DNA of 17,432 bases from an uncultured Ilumatobacter sp. GTDB lineage: Bacteria; Actinomycetota; Acidimicrobiia; Acidimicrobiales; Ilumatobacteraceae. Positions 1 to 8,313 of the stretch are shown here, piece by piece; the first letter of the stretch is position 1, and every line of letters begins with the position of its first letter. Position numbers and translations under genes: made by a program. The notes beneath the pieces are model-generated. The model had not been told where the DNA came from and did no database searches. It saw only the letters and a list, made by a program, of their open reading frames with translations. The stretch covers positions 1-17,432 of the forward strand of contig CALICC010000391.1 of the NCBI GenBank assembly GCA_938049325.1, read 5' to 3'.

Positions 1-637
1 CCGGCGGCCCAGCGTTCGCCGGCCAGTCGCGCCACCACGTCGACGACGTGTTGCATCGTGACGTCGATGCCTTCCTCGGCCAACGACGTGACCGGCTTGT
101 CGCCGATGCCACACGGGATGATGTGCTCGCGCATGTACGCGAGGTCAGTCGACACATTGAGCGCAAAGCCGTGCATGGTGCGACCGCGACGCAACCGGAC
201 ACCGATGGCACAGATCTTGCGTTCGTGGTCGGTTCCGGGGTCGAGCCATACACCCGCATACCCGGTCAGGCGTCCGGCGTTGGGCAGACCGAACTCCGCC
301 AACGCGTCGATGATCAATCCCTCCACCCCGCACACGTGATCGGACGCGCCGATCGAGTTGTCGAGGTTCAGAATCGGATAACCGACGAGCTGCCCCGGGC
401 CGTGATAGGTGATGTCACCGCCGCGTTTGACCGCAACGAGTTCCGCACCGACGGCAGCCGGCTCCGAGAGGAGGTTCGCATCGAGGTCGGCCGTGCGCCC
501 GTGGGTGAACACGTGCGGATGCTCGAGCAGCACGAGGTGCTGACCCCGACCATGTTCGAAGAGTGCCGACTGCACCGCGAGCGCCTCGCGGTAGGGCACC
601 GAGCCCAACCACCGAACTCGCAGCGCGTGCGGAGAGG

Positions 638-641
<4 letters not shown>
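1..641 (-). CDS. lipB: Octanoyltransferase LipB (3' end outside window)
   Basis: Transfers the octanoyl group from octanoyl-ACP to the lipoyl domains of 2-oxoacid dehydrogenase E2 subunits and GcvH, the first step of cytosolic lipoate synthesis. 213 residues are visible; the family is usually about 215-240, so only the tail is missing. The frame shows HPHVFTHGR (about 42-50), GGDITYHGPGQLVGYPI (about 78-94), catalytic Lys142 in RKICAIGV, MHGFALNV, and catalytic Cys177 in IPCGI. This Lys/Cys pair matches the LipB dyad. The GTG start overlaps the sucB stop by four bases (GTGA), which indicates translational coupling. The gene order E2-lipB resembles the mycobacterial dlaT-lipB-lipA region, so lipA may lie just beyond the left edge (inference). 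Identification is firm. Confidence 0.95.
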
Positions 642-2008
<1,367 letters not shown>

Positions 2009-2016
2009 GTGTTTGT

Positions 2017-2023
2017 TCCTTCT
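2017..2023 (-). promoter_or_regulatory. Ribosome binding site of sucB
   Basis: AGAAGGA on the minus strand, 8 bases before the sucB ATG. It is the clearest Shine-Dalgarno in the window and belongs to an operon-internal gene, in contrast to the leaderless-looking starts of the first genes of transcription units. Confidence 0.7.
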
Positions 2024-2073
2024 TCGAGTGCGGAGTATGCGATGTTCGGATGAGTTGATGAGAGCGAGGAGCG

Positions 2074-3486
2074 TCAGCCGTTGAAATTGCGCCCGGTGAG
2101 CGAGAGCACGGTTTCACCGAACAGTTCGCTCAAGCTCGGGTGAGGTTGGACGAACTCGGCGACTTCGTCGACCGAAGCTTCCCAGTTGACGGCGAGGTAA
2201 CCAGCCGACAGTTGCTCGGTGACCCACGGACCGACCATGTGCACGCCGAGAATCTGTCCGGCCGTGCCGTCGGCGCGCTTCTTCGCGATGATCTTGACGA
2301 GCCCGTCGGTCTCTCCGAGGATCATCGCTCGGCTGTTGAACTTGAACGGGTGCTTCGCGACGACGACGTCGTGACCCAGCTCCTTGGCCTGTGCTTCGTC
2401 GGGGCCGGCCCACGCCACTTCGGGGTGGCAATAGATCGCCCACGGGACCCGGTCGTACATGACCGGCATCGGGCTCTCGCCCAGCAGGTGCTTGATCACG
2501 AGGATCGCTTCGGCGTAGCCGACGTGCGCGAGTTGCGGGGTGTTGATGAGGTCGCCGACGGCGTATACGCCGGGCTCACCGGTTTGGCAGTACTCGTCAA
2601 CCTCGACGAAGCCGCGATCGTCGACGACGACCGCGGTGCCATCGAGGCCGAGCTCATCGGAGAACGGACGGCGACCGACCGACACGATCACGGCATCGAC
2701 CTCGACCGACTCGCCGTCGCCGAACGCCACGGTTGTGCCGCCCGAATCATTGGGCGTGTGGCCATTGACCATGACGCCGGTCTTGATCGCGATCTTCTTC
2801 TTCTTGAACGACTTCTCGACGACCTTCGCCACGTCTTTGTCGAGGCCGGGGAGGATCTTCGGCAAACCCTCGAGGATGGTGACCTCGGAGCCGAGGTCGG
2901 CGAAGGTCGACGCGAATTCGCAGCCGATCGCGCCGCCGCCGATCACGGCGACTCGCTCCGGCAACGTGTCGAGGTCGAGCACTTCGTCGCTGGTCATGAT
3001 CGGCCCGCCGCGCTCGAAGCCAGGAATCAGTCGTGGGACCGACCCCGCGGCCAGCAGGATCGAATCACCAGTGATGCTTGCCGAACCGCCGTCACCGAGT
3101 GCGACGTCCACGCGACGACCCGCACCGAGTGAGCCGATTCCGTTGAAGACTTCGACCTTGCGACCCTTGCACATTGCGCCGATGCCACCGACGAGCTGCT
3201 TCACGATGCCCTGCTTGCGCTCCTGAGTCTTGGCGAACGCGACCGATGCCGACCCCTTCGTCTCGATCCCGAAGTCGGCGGCGTGATCGACATGGCGTTT
3301 CACCGCGGCGGTCTCGAGAAACGCCTTTGCCGGAATGCAGCCGCGGTTGAGGCACGTACCGCCCAGGGCGTCCTTCTCGACGAGTGCGACGTTGAGGCCG
3401 GCCGACGCGCCATACAGCGCTGCTGAGTATCCGCCTGGGCCGCCGCCGATCACGACGAGGTCAAAATGGTCTGATTGATCACTCAC
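2074..3486 (-). CDS. lpdA: Dihydrolipoamide dehydrogenase (E3)
   Basis: FAD enzyme that reoxidises the dihydrolipoyl arm of E2 and reduces NAD+. 470 residues, normal for the family. It has the FAD Rossmann motif GGGPGGY (14-20), the redox disulphide in GGTCLNRGCIP (Cys45 and Cys50), the NAD motif GGGAIGCEF (183-191), the second FAD motif YAVGDL and the C-terminal active-site segment PHPSLSE (His449, Glu454). The start is a GTG; an in-frame TGA lies two codons upstream, so no longer form is possible. There is no Shine-Dalgarno, but TACCGT sits 8 bases before the GTG, suggesting a leaderless message. It is the first gene of the lpdA-sucB-lipB operon. The only oddity is QPHP in place of the more common HAHP or HPHP before the catalytic His. 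Confidence 0.96.
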   Translation of the reverse strand: MSDQSDHFDLVVIGGGPGGYSAALYGASAGLNVALVEKDALGGTCLNRGCIPAKAFLETAAVKRHVDHAADFGIETKGSASVAFAKTQERKQGIVKQLVGGIGAMCKGRKVEVFNGIGSLGAGRRVDVALGDGGSASITGDSILLAAGSVPRLIPGFERGGPIMTSDEVLDLDTLPERVAVIGGGAIGCEFASTFADLGSEVTILEGLPKILPGLDKDVAKVVEKSFKKKKIAIKTGVMVNGHTPNDSGGTTVAFGDGESVEVDAVIVSVGRRPFSDELGLDGTAVVVDDRGFVEVDEYCQTGEPGVYAVGDLINTPQLAHVGYAEAILVIKHLLGESPMPVMYDRVPWAIYCHPEVAWAGPDEAQAKELGHDVVVAKHPFKFNSRAMILGETDGLVKIIAKKRADGTAGQILGVHMVGPWVTEQLSAGYLAVNWEASVDEVAEFVQPHPSLSELFGETVLSLTGRNFNG

Positions 3487-3494
3487 AGGCTGTC

Positions 3495-3500
3495 ACGGTA
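3495..3500 (-). promoter_or_regulatory. -10 box of the lpdA operon, leaderless type
   Basis: TACCGT on the minus strand, 8 bases before the GTG of lpdA. A transcript starting 6-8 bases downstream would begin at or next to the start codon. The region about 17 bases upstream has no good TTGACA-like box and is occupied by an inverted repeat. Confidence 0.5.
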
Positions 3501-3518
3501 GCGCTCCCTCGGCCGGTC

Positions 3519-3552
3519 GTTACCCGCTACGCCCAAGTGACCGGCGGGTAAC
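3519..3552. promoter_or_regulatory. Inverted repeat overlapping the lpdA -35 region (possible operator)
   Basis: Perfect 9-bp arms, GTTACCCGC (3519-3527) and GCGGGTAAC (3544-3552), separated by 16 bases. The proximal arm falls where the -35 element should be relative to the -10 at 3495-3500, a repressor-like geometry. No T-run follows on either strand, so a terminator is less likely. Its binding protein is unknown. Confidence 0.45.
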
Positions 3553-3597
3553 CGGTAGCGCGAGCACCATGATCCGCGTCACGCCGGCGTGCCCGCC

Positions 3598-4020
3598 TCA
3601 AGTGCCGAGCTGCCAGGTGCGCTGTGCGTCACCGCGCACCACGAGCAGTGCTCGATTCGACGACTCGACCGCGCTGATGTCGAAGTCGAGTCGGCATCTC
3701 GTCGGCGCCACAGATATCTCAGTGCAGCGTCCGTCGGACGGTGCAGTGAGTGGGTCGAGGCGTCGGTCGCCCGTGACGAGACTGAAGCCCGACAGATCGT
3801 CATCGACCCCACTGATCTCAACGTCGGCGCTGAACACGTCGTTTGCATTCGACCCGCCGAACACGACGATGTCGAGATCGCCGATTGATGCCGACTGTCC
3901 GACGACCCCTGGCTCGACGACTGTTTCCTGACCCGAGAGCTGCAGCAACAGGACCCCACCCGCCAGCAGGATCATCAGTGCGGTTCCGACCGAGAGGAGC
4001 AGCAGCGTTCGCGTCTTCAT
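3598..4020 (-). CDS. Small membrane-anchored extracytoplasmic protein, unknown function
   Basis: I do not recognise a family. 140 residues: a short positive N-terminus (MKTRT) and one hydrophobic segment (about 6-28) without an obvious signal peptidase site, so it is probably an N-terminal anchor with the rest outside. The exterior part is acidic and strand-rich (IGDLDIVVFGG, FSADVEISGVDDD), like a small beta-sandwich. It holds only two cysteines, Cys99 and Cys109, close enough for a disulphide. It is divergent from the thioredoxin-fold selenoprotein gene across 120 bases, so shared regulation and a substrate or partner relationship are possible but unproven. TAACCT lies 10 bases before the ATG; no Shine-Dalgarno is visible. 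It is 111 bases upstream of lpdA on the same strand. Confidence 0.75.
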   Translation of the reverse strand: MKTRTLLLLSVGTALMILLAGGVLLLQLSGQETVVEPGVVGQSASIGDLDIVVFGGSNANDVFSADVEISGVDDDLSGFSLVTGDRRLDPLTAPSDGRCTEISVAPTRCRLDFDISAVESSNRALLVVRGDAQRTWQLGT

Positions 4021-4128
4021 TCGGGCTGTGAGGTTACGGCGTCGTTGCCCGAGTGCGTCCGACGCGCTGGCGATGAACAGTCGGGAAACGTGTAGGCGCC
4101 CTGGCCAGATCGACTCCTCCTCGACCGA

Positions 4129-4134
4129 TACCCT
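4129..4134 (+). promoter_or_regulatory. -10 box of the selenoprotein gene, leaderless type
   Basis: TACCCT, 6 bases before the ATG at 4141. No Shine-Dalgarno is present, and this spacing puts the transcript start at the ATG itself. Confidence 0.5.
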
Positions 4135-4140
4135 GACGAC

Positions 4141-4725
4141 ATGACTTCTCGACGATCGGTTCGCCTGGCGGCACTCGCCCTGGCTGCAGGGACGTTCGCG
4201 TCGGCGTGCGGCGCCGCGTCCGATGAAGCGTCCGACGACTCAGCATCTCCGGCGACGGTGGCTGTCGCCGCCGAACCCGCCGCAACCGACGCACCGTCGA
4301 CCGACGCCGCGCCCGCTGGCACCGCACCCGAGATTCTCCAGTTCACCAACGCCCTCGTCGGCGGTGGCGAGCTCGACGCCGCAACGCTCGGCGACAAGCC
4401 GACTGCGTTCTGGTTCTGGTCCCCCACTTGAAGCACGTGCAACCGTGAAGCTCCCTCGGTCGAGGCAGCAAGTATCAAGTACCAAGATCAAGTCAACTTC
4501 GTCGGTGTGGCGTGGACCGGCAGCGACGATTCGTTCCAGGGCTTCGTCGACAAGCACGGGTTGACCTTCCCGCAGCTCAACGACGAGCCCGGCAACGTCT
4601 TCGCCCGTTTCGACGTCGCGTTCCAACCAGCACTCGTCATCGTCAAGCCCGACGGCGGGCTCGAAACCGTCGCCGGCGCGGTCGACGAAGCGCTGCTCGA
4701 TCAGATCATCTCCGAATCGATCTGA
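4141..4725 (+). CDS. Thioredoxin-fold (DsbE/TlpA-like) lipoprotein, probable selenoprotein with in-frame TGA as Sec97
   Basis: One frame of 194 residues interrupted only by TGA at 4429-4431. It starts with a lipoprotein signal (RR, hydrophobic stretch, FASAC with Cys23), then a low-complexity Ala/Ser/Asp/Thr linker to about 60, then a thioredoxin fold. The active-site segment reads AFWFWSPT-TGA-STCNREAP. In TlpA/DsbE proteins this is FWAPWCxxCRxEAP, so the TGA replaces exactly the first, nucleophilic Cys and gives U97-S-T-C100. Downstream homology continues in the same frame: NFVGVAWTGSDDSFQGFV, FPQLNDEPGNVFARFDV, and the cis-Pro loop FQPALVIV (Pro163), close to mycobacterial MPT53/DsbE. A SECIS-like hairpin follows. 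Likely role: extracytoplasmic thiol-disulphide exchange with a selenenyl-sulphide centre. Alternatives are a nonsense mutation or sequencing error; the intact flanks and hairpin argue against both. The Sec machinery is not in this window. Confidence 0.85.
4450..4469 (+). promoter_or_regulatory. Candidate bacterial SECIS hairpin (SelB site)
   Basis: The RNA folds as GCU (4450-4452) with AGC (4467-4469), a single C-C mismatch (4453/4466), then CCUC (4454-4457) with GAGG (4462-4465), closed by the tetraloop GGUC (4458-4461). The loop starts 26 bases after the TGA, inside the range known for bacterial SECIS elements, and has G at its first two positions. The E. coli fdhF element, as I recall it, has a 3-bp stem, an unpaired base, a 3-bp stem and the same GGUC loop. 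Confidence 0.75.
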
Positions 4726-4743
4726 CCCACCGCGAAGCGGCGA

Positions 4744-5511
4744 CTACAACGCCCAGCAGTTCGGGCGGACCGAACGATGACGCAGGGCATCGCGCACGCC
4801 GTCGTAGACGGCGCCGTCGATGAGGAGGCCGAGGTGGCCGACGACGCGCAGCCAGCAACGGCTCTGAAGCCGCACGTTCGTCGCTCCGTCGTTGAGCCGA
4901 GCGGTCGATGCCGGAAAGACGATCTCGTCGTACGACGTGTAGATGTTCGTGTAGTCGACTGAGCCAATCGTGTCGTCGCCTGCGTTGAGATCGGCCAAGA
5001 AGGCTGACCCGATCGCCATCTGCTCACAGCTCTCGCAGAATCCCTGGACACCCAACACGTTGCCGAGGTTGGCCAGCGCCGTGCCGTTGTTCGGCGTCCC
5101 GAGCATGATGAGACTGTCGACCTCGGTGTCACCGCCGAGGTACTTCACGAAGTACCGGGCGACCAGGCCACCTTGGCTGTGGCCGACCAAGTCGACGTTC
5201 GACGCTCCGGTTTGGGCAAGCACGGCATCGACGTAAGCAGCCAACGCCACCGACGAGTCGACGATGTCGCCGATGCCGAGGCCGGGCAGTTCGAAGATGT
5301 ACGCGTCGTACCCGCTCGCGTCCAACCGCGCCCGCAGAGGTTCGTTGGCGAACGCGGGCGACACCGTGCCCGCCACGACGATGACCGGATCGGAGACGGC
5401 CGCCGCAGGGGTGGGTGCAACCATCTGCACCACCCCGACAACAGAGGCGAAGGCGGCCAACCCAGCCCAGAGGCGACGGAGGGGACGTGTGGGTCGTGTT
5501 GTGGGTTGCAT
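4744..5511 (-). CDS. Secreted class-2 lipase / alpha-beta hydrolase
   Basis: Extracellular esterase or triacylglycerol lipase of the Lipase_2 type. 255 residues with a signal peptide: RPTRPLRRLW, a hydrophobic core to about 32, then PTPAAA with likely cleavage after Ala38. The mature part shows the oxyanion region VIVVAGT, ELPGLGIGD, the nucleophile elbow GHSQGG (Ser112), the family motif LGTPNNGT (137-144), Asp195 in SYDEIVFP and His226 in VVGHLGLLID, giving a Ser-Asp-His triad in the expected order. CESC (159-162) and Cys219 could form disulphides outside the cell. AAAGG lies 7 bases before the ATG, so this gene uses a normal ribosome site. It converges on the selenoprotein gene with 18 bases between stops; no functional link is evident, although disulphide-bearing secreted enzymes are typical clients of DsbE-like proteins. 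Confidence 0.9.
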   Translation of the reverse strand: MQPTTRPTRPLRRLWAGLAAFASVVGVVQMVAPTPAAAVSDPVIVVAGTVSPAFANEPLRARLDASGYDAYIFELPGLGIGDIVDSSVALAAYVDAVLAQTGASNVDLVGHSQGGLVARYFVKYLGGDTEVDSLIMLGTPNNGTALANLGNVLGVQGFCESCEQMAIGSAFLADLNAGDDTIGSVDYTNIYTSYDEIVFPASTARLNDGATNVRLQSRCWLRVVGHLGLLIDGAVYDGVRDALRHRSVRPNCWAL

Positions 5512-5593
5512 CGGCAGACCTTTGACTCGCTGATATGACGGTGGTCACACTAGCCACTCAGCCTTCGGTCGAGCGCACATCGGTTTGCGGCCG

Positions 5594-5599
5594 TACTGT
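5594..5599 (+). promoter_or_regulatory. -10 box of the SDR/oxidoreductase operon, leaderless type
   Basis: TACTGT, 6 bases before the ATG at 5606. It lies inside the longer reading frame that would begin at an upstream TTG, which argues for the ATG as the real start. Confidence 0.5.
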
Positions 5600-5605
5600 C
5601 CAGGC

Positions 5606-6499
5606 ATGCGAATCGCGATCACCGGAGCAAGTGGCCTCATCGGGACGGCGCTCACGGCCCGACTTCGAGCCGACGGACACGAAGCGGTCCCGGTGGTGCG
5701 CCGCTCCCCCGGCGACAACGAAATCGGATGGTCGGTCGACGAACAACGCATCGAAGACGACGCCTTCGACGGCATCGATGCGGTCGTCCACCTCGCCGGC
5801 GCCGGGATCGGCGATCGTCGGTGGACCGACAGCTACAAGGCCGAACTCTTGTCGAGCCGCACCGACGGCACCGCGCTGGTCGCCGGCGCGATCAACTCGG
5901 CCACCAATCCTCCGGCCACCTTGCTGTCGGGTTCCGCGATCGGTATCTACGGCTCGAGCCTCACCGACACATTCGACGAAACGAGCCCAGCGGGCACCGG
6001 CTTCCTCGCCGAACTCTGCACAGCATGGGAGGACGCTGCCGCTCCGGCAGGCACCGACGGCACTCGCGTCGTGCTGTTGCGTACCGGCATCGTCTTGTCC
6101 GCAGCCGGCGGCGCACTCAAGAAGCAACTCCCGCTCTTCAAGTTCGGGTTGGGCGGCAAGATGGGCCGCGGCGACCAGTGGCAGAGCTGGATCCACATCG
6201 ACGACCAGGTGAGTGCCATCGTTCATCTCCTCACGAGCACAACGTCCGGGCCGGTCAACGTGACATCACCGAACGCCGTCACCAACGCTGAGTTCACCAG
6301 CACGCTCGGCGACGTCCTCAAACGACCGACGGTGCTCCCGATCCCCAAGTTCGGACCGAAGCTGTTGCTCGGCGGCGAACTCGCGGACAACCTGCTCTTC
6401 ACCGGCCAGCGCGTCGCTCCGTCGGTCCTCCAGGCCGACGGGTTCGAGTTCGAGCACCCGACCCTCGAGGCGGCGCTGCGAGATATTCTGAAGAAGTGA
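5606..6499 (+). CDS. TIGR01777-family NAD(P)-binding epimerase-like protein (SDR superfamily)
   Basis: 297 residues, typical for the family (YfcH in E. coli, SDR39U1 in animals), whose substrate is unknown. It begins MRIAITGASGLIGTAL with the Rossmann GxxGxxG motif at 7-13. Family hallmarks follow in order: LAGAGIGDRRWTDSYKAEL, a SSRTDGT segment, SGSAIGIYG (the active-site Ser and Tyr region), DETSPAGTGFLAELC, VLLRTGIVLS, LPLFKFGLGGKMGRGDQWQSWIH and IHIDDQVSAI. The start is the ATG after a TACTGT box; there is no Shine-Dalgarno. Its TGA overlaps the next gene's GTG by four bases, so the two are an operon and probably translationally coupled. In several bacteria members of this family sit in light-induced clusters beside B12-type LitR/CarH regulators; here such a regulator lies about 2.8 kb further on. 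Confidence 0.9.
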   Translation: MRIAITGASGLIGTALTARLRADGHEAVPVVRRSPGDNEIGWSVDEQRIEDDAFDGIDAVVHLAGAGIGDRRWTDSYKAELLSSRTDGTALVAGAINSATNPPATLLSGSAIGIYGSSLTDTFDETSPAGTGFLAELCTAWEDAAAPAGTDGTRVVLLRTGIVLSAAGGALKKQLPLFKFGLGGKMGRGDQWQSWIHIDDQVSAIVHLLTSTTSGPVNVTSPNAVTNAEFTSTLGDVLKRPTVLPIPKFGPKLLLGGELADNLLFTGQRVAPSVLQADGFEFEHPTLEAALRDILKK

Positions 6500-7725
6500 G
6501 CGACGCCCCAGTCATCGTCGTCGGCGCCGGACTCGCAGGCTTGTCGTGCGCAGTCACGTTGTACGAGGCCGGGCACGACGTGCGCGTACTCGAAGCAAGC
6601 AACGGCGTCGGCGGACGCGTGCGCACCGACCGCGTCGACGGATTCACACTCGACCGCGGATTCCAGGTGGCGCTCACCGCCTACCCCGAACTGCATCGCC
6701 AGATCGACATGGACGCGCTACACCTCCAGGCGTTCGACCCGGGAGCACTCGTGTGGCGCGACGGGCGCGGCCACGAAGTCTCCGACCCGTTCCGTAAGCC
6801 CGCAAGTGTCGCATCCACGGTGCGCGCGCCGATCGGCGGACTCGCCGACAAGGCACGCATCGGGCTCCTGCGTCAACGAGTACGCACCACTCACCCCGCG
6901 CAGCTGTTGCGACGCGACGACATCTCGACCGAGCAAGCGCTCTACGACGCCGGCTTCTCCGAGTCGATCGTCCAACGCTTCTTCCGACCGCTCGTCGGGG
7001 GCATTCAGCTCGATCCCGACCTCGCCGACAGTCGACGCATGTTCGACGTCATCTTCCGGATGCTGGCCGACGGCGACTCAGCCGTGCCGAGCACCGGCAT
7101 GGACGCGATCCCGGCGCAGCTCGCCGCCCGCCTCCCGAACGGTTCGATCGAACTCGATCGACGCGTGGCTGCAGCAACGGCGTGGTCGGTGACGGTGGAC
7201 GACGGTGACGAGCACGCGGCGTCCGCCGTGGTCGTCGCCACCGACGGGCCGGCCGCAAGCAACCTGCTCGGTCTGGACCCAGTGCCGTCGAAGGCGGCGG
7301 GTTGCGTGTACTTCGCAGCCGATGAGGCTCCGAGCGACACGCGATGCGTGATCCTCGACGGCACCGGCCTCGGCCCCGTGCTCAACGTCGCGATCATGAG
7401 CAACATCGCACCGACGTACGCGCCGAGCGGTCAGCATCTGATCGCAGCAGCACTCCCCGGCCACATCGGCGGCGATCTCGAACACACCGCTCGTCGCCAA
7501 CTTCGGCGATGGTGGGGCCCCGCCGTCGACACCTGGGACCATCTCGCGACGTATCGGATTCCCCACGGCCAGCCCGGCCAGGCACCCCCGTTCGCACCAA
7601 AGCAACCCGTCGCGTTGAGCGATGGACGCTACGTCTGCGGCGACCATCGAGACACGGCGTCGATCCAAGGCGCGCTGTACTCCGGACGCCGATGCGCCGA
7701 CGCCATCATCGCGTCACGCGGCTGA
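6496..7725 (+). CDS. FAD-dependent amine oxidase / phytoene-desaturase-like oxidoreductase
   Basis: 409 residues. The N-terminus carries the dinucleotide-binding motif VVGAGLAGLSCA (GxGxxG at 10-15), the acidic end of strand 2 in VRVLEAS, and the amine-oxidase signature GVGGRVRTDRVDGFTLDRGFQV. The C-terminus has the second FAD contact YVCGDHRDTASIQGALYSGRRCAD. These mark the flavin monoamine oxidase / protoporphyrinogen oxidase / carotenoid desaturase superfamily. Which substrate it oxidises cannot be read from the sequence. I see no transmembrane segment or signal peptide. It starts with GTG overlapping the upstream SDR stop (GTGA), so it is the second gene of that operon. A role in isoprenoid, porphyrin or polyamine oxidation is equally possible. 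Confidence 0.88.
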   Translation: MSDAPVIVVGAGLAGLSCAVTLYEAGHDVRVLEASNGVGGRVRTDRVDGFTLDRGFQVALTAYPELHRQIDMDALHLQAFDPGALVWRDGRGHEVSDPFRKPASVASTVRAPIGGLADKARIGLLRQRVRTTHPAQLLRRDDISTEQALYDAGFSESIVQRFFRPLVGGIQLDPDLADSRRMFDVIFRMLADGDSAVPSTGMDAIPAQLAARLPNGSIELDRRVAAATAWSVTVDDGDEHAASAVVVATDGPAASNLLGLDPVPSKAAGCVYFAADEAPSDTRCVILDGTGLGPVLNVAIMSNIAPTYAPSGQHLIAAALPGHIGGDLEHTARRQLRRWWGPAVDTWDHLATYRIPHGQPGQAPPFAPKQPVALSDGRYVCGDHRDTASIQGALYSGRRCADAIIASRG

Positions 7726-7775
7726 CCACCTCGCACCGCTTCCCTCCAACTCACTCACGCGGCTAAGCATGGGTG

Positions 7776-8249
7776 ATGAGTCACGACGTCACCGTTGAGG
7801 AAGCACCCGAGCGAGTCGTACGACGCAGCATTGTTGTCAACGCTCCTGCGACGACGGTGTTCGACATACTCGCGAACCCGGCTCGCCACCACGAGTTCGA
7901 CGGGTCCGGCACGGTTCGCGACGCGGCGACGTCTGCGCCGACGCGCCTGCACGCCGGCGCCAAGTTCGGCATGTCGATGCGCATGTTCGTTCCGTACCGA
8001 ATGACCAACGAAGTCATCGAGTTCGAAGAGAACGAGCGCATTGCCTGGCGACACATCGGTGGGCACGTCTGGCGATATTCACTGACGCCATCCGACGCCG
8101 GCACGCTCGTCACCGAAGAGTTCGATTGGCGCCCGTCAAAGTTTCCGTTGTTCTTGCGACTGACGAAAGCGCCAGCATCCAACGCGGATGCCATCGAAAA
8201 GACACTCCCACGGCTACGCGATGTCGCCGAGGCCGACCACGTCAGCTGA
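7776..8249 (+). CDS. SRPBCC (START/polyketide cyclase-like) protein
   Basis: 157 residues with a single SRPBCC helix-grip fold. It opens with the typical RRSIVVNAPATTVFDILANPARHHEFDGSG, where the ligand-binding cavity begins. It continues with a GMSMRMF/PYRMTNEVIEFEENERIAWRH strand pair, then WRYSLTPSDAGTLVTEEFDW, and closes with the long C-terminal helix (NADAIEKTLPRLRDVAE). Such proteins bind small hydrophobic ligands; neither ligand nor catalysis can be inferred. I chose the ATG at 7776 over the adjoining GTG at 7773 because TAAGCA ends 6 bases before it, a near match to the leaderless start pattern of this window. It lies 50 bases after the FAD oxidoreductase and 64 bases before the MarR gene. 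Confidence 0.85.
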   Translation: MSHDVTVEEAPERVVRRSIVVNAPATTVFDILANPARHHEFDGSGTVRDAATSAPTRLHAGAKFGMSMRMFVPYRMTNEVIEFEENERIAWRHIGGHVWRYSLTPSDAGTLVTEEFDWRPSKFPLFLRLTKAPASNADAIEKTLPRLRDVAEADHVS

Positions 8250-8300
8250 GTGACTGGCCGCCGTCCACGACCTCGTCGACAACCACGTCCGGGCCCCCAC

Positions 8301-8306
8301 TATCGT
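8301..8306 (+). promoter_or_regulatory. -10 box of the MarR gene, leaderless type
   Basis: TATCGT, 7 bases before the ATG at 8314, with no Shine-Dalgarno between. The same hexamer at nearly the same distance precedes argJ. Confidence 0.5.
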
Positions 8307-8313
8307 CATCACC

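Noticed and set aside
2140..3132. 330-codon plus-strand open frame antisense to lpdA
   Set aside because: lpdA on the other strand is a complete enzyme with all motifs; the antisense translation is Asp/Arg-rich without recognisable motifs.
4141..4725. Reading the thioredoxin gene as a pseudogene or as two separate genes split at the TGA
   Set aside because: The frame is unchanged across the TGA, no other stop occurs until 4725, the stop sits exactly on a catalytic Cys position and a SECIS-like hairpin follows. The second half alone would begin inside the thioredoxin fold.
4730..4740. Small CCGC-GAA-GCGG hairpin between the convergent selenoprotein and lipase genes
   Set aside because: Only 4 bp and no T-run; too weak to call a terminator in GC-rich DNA.
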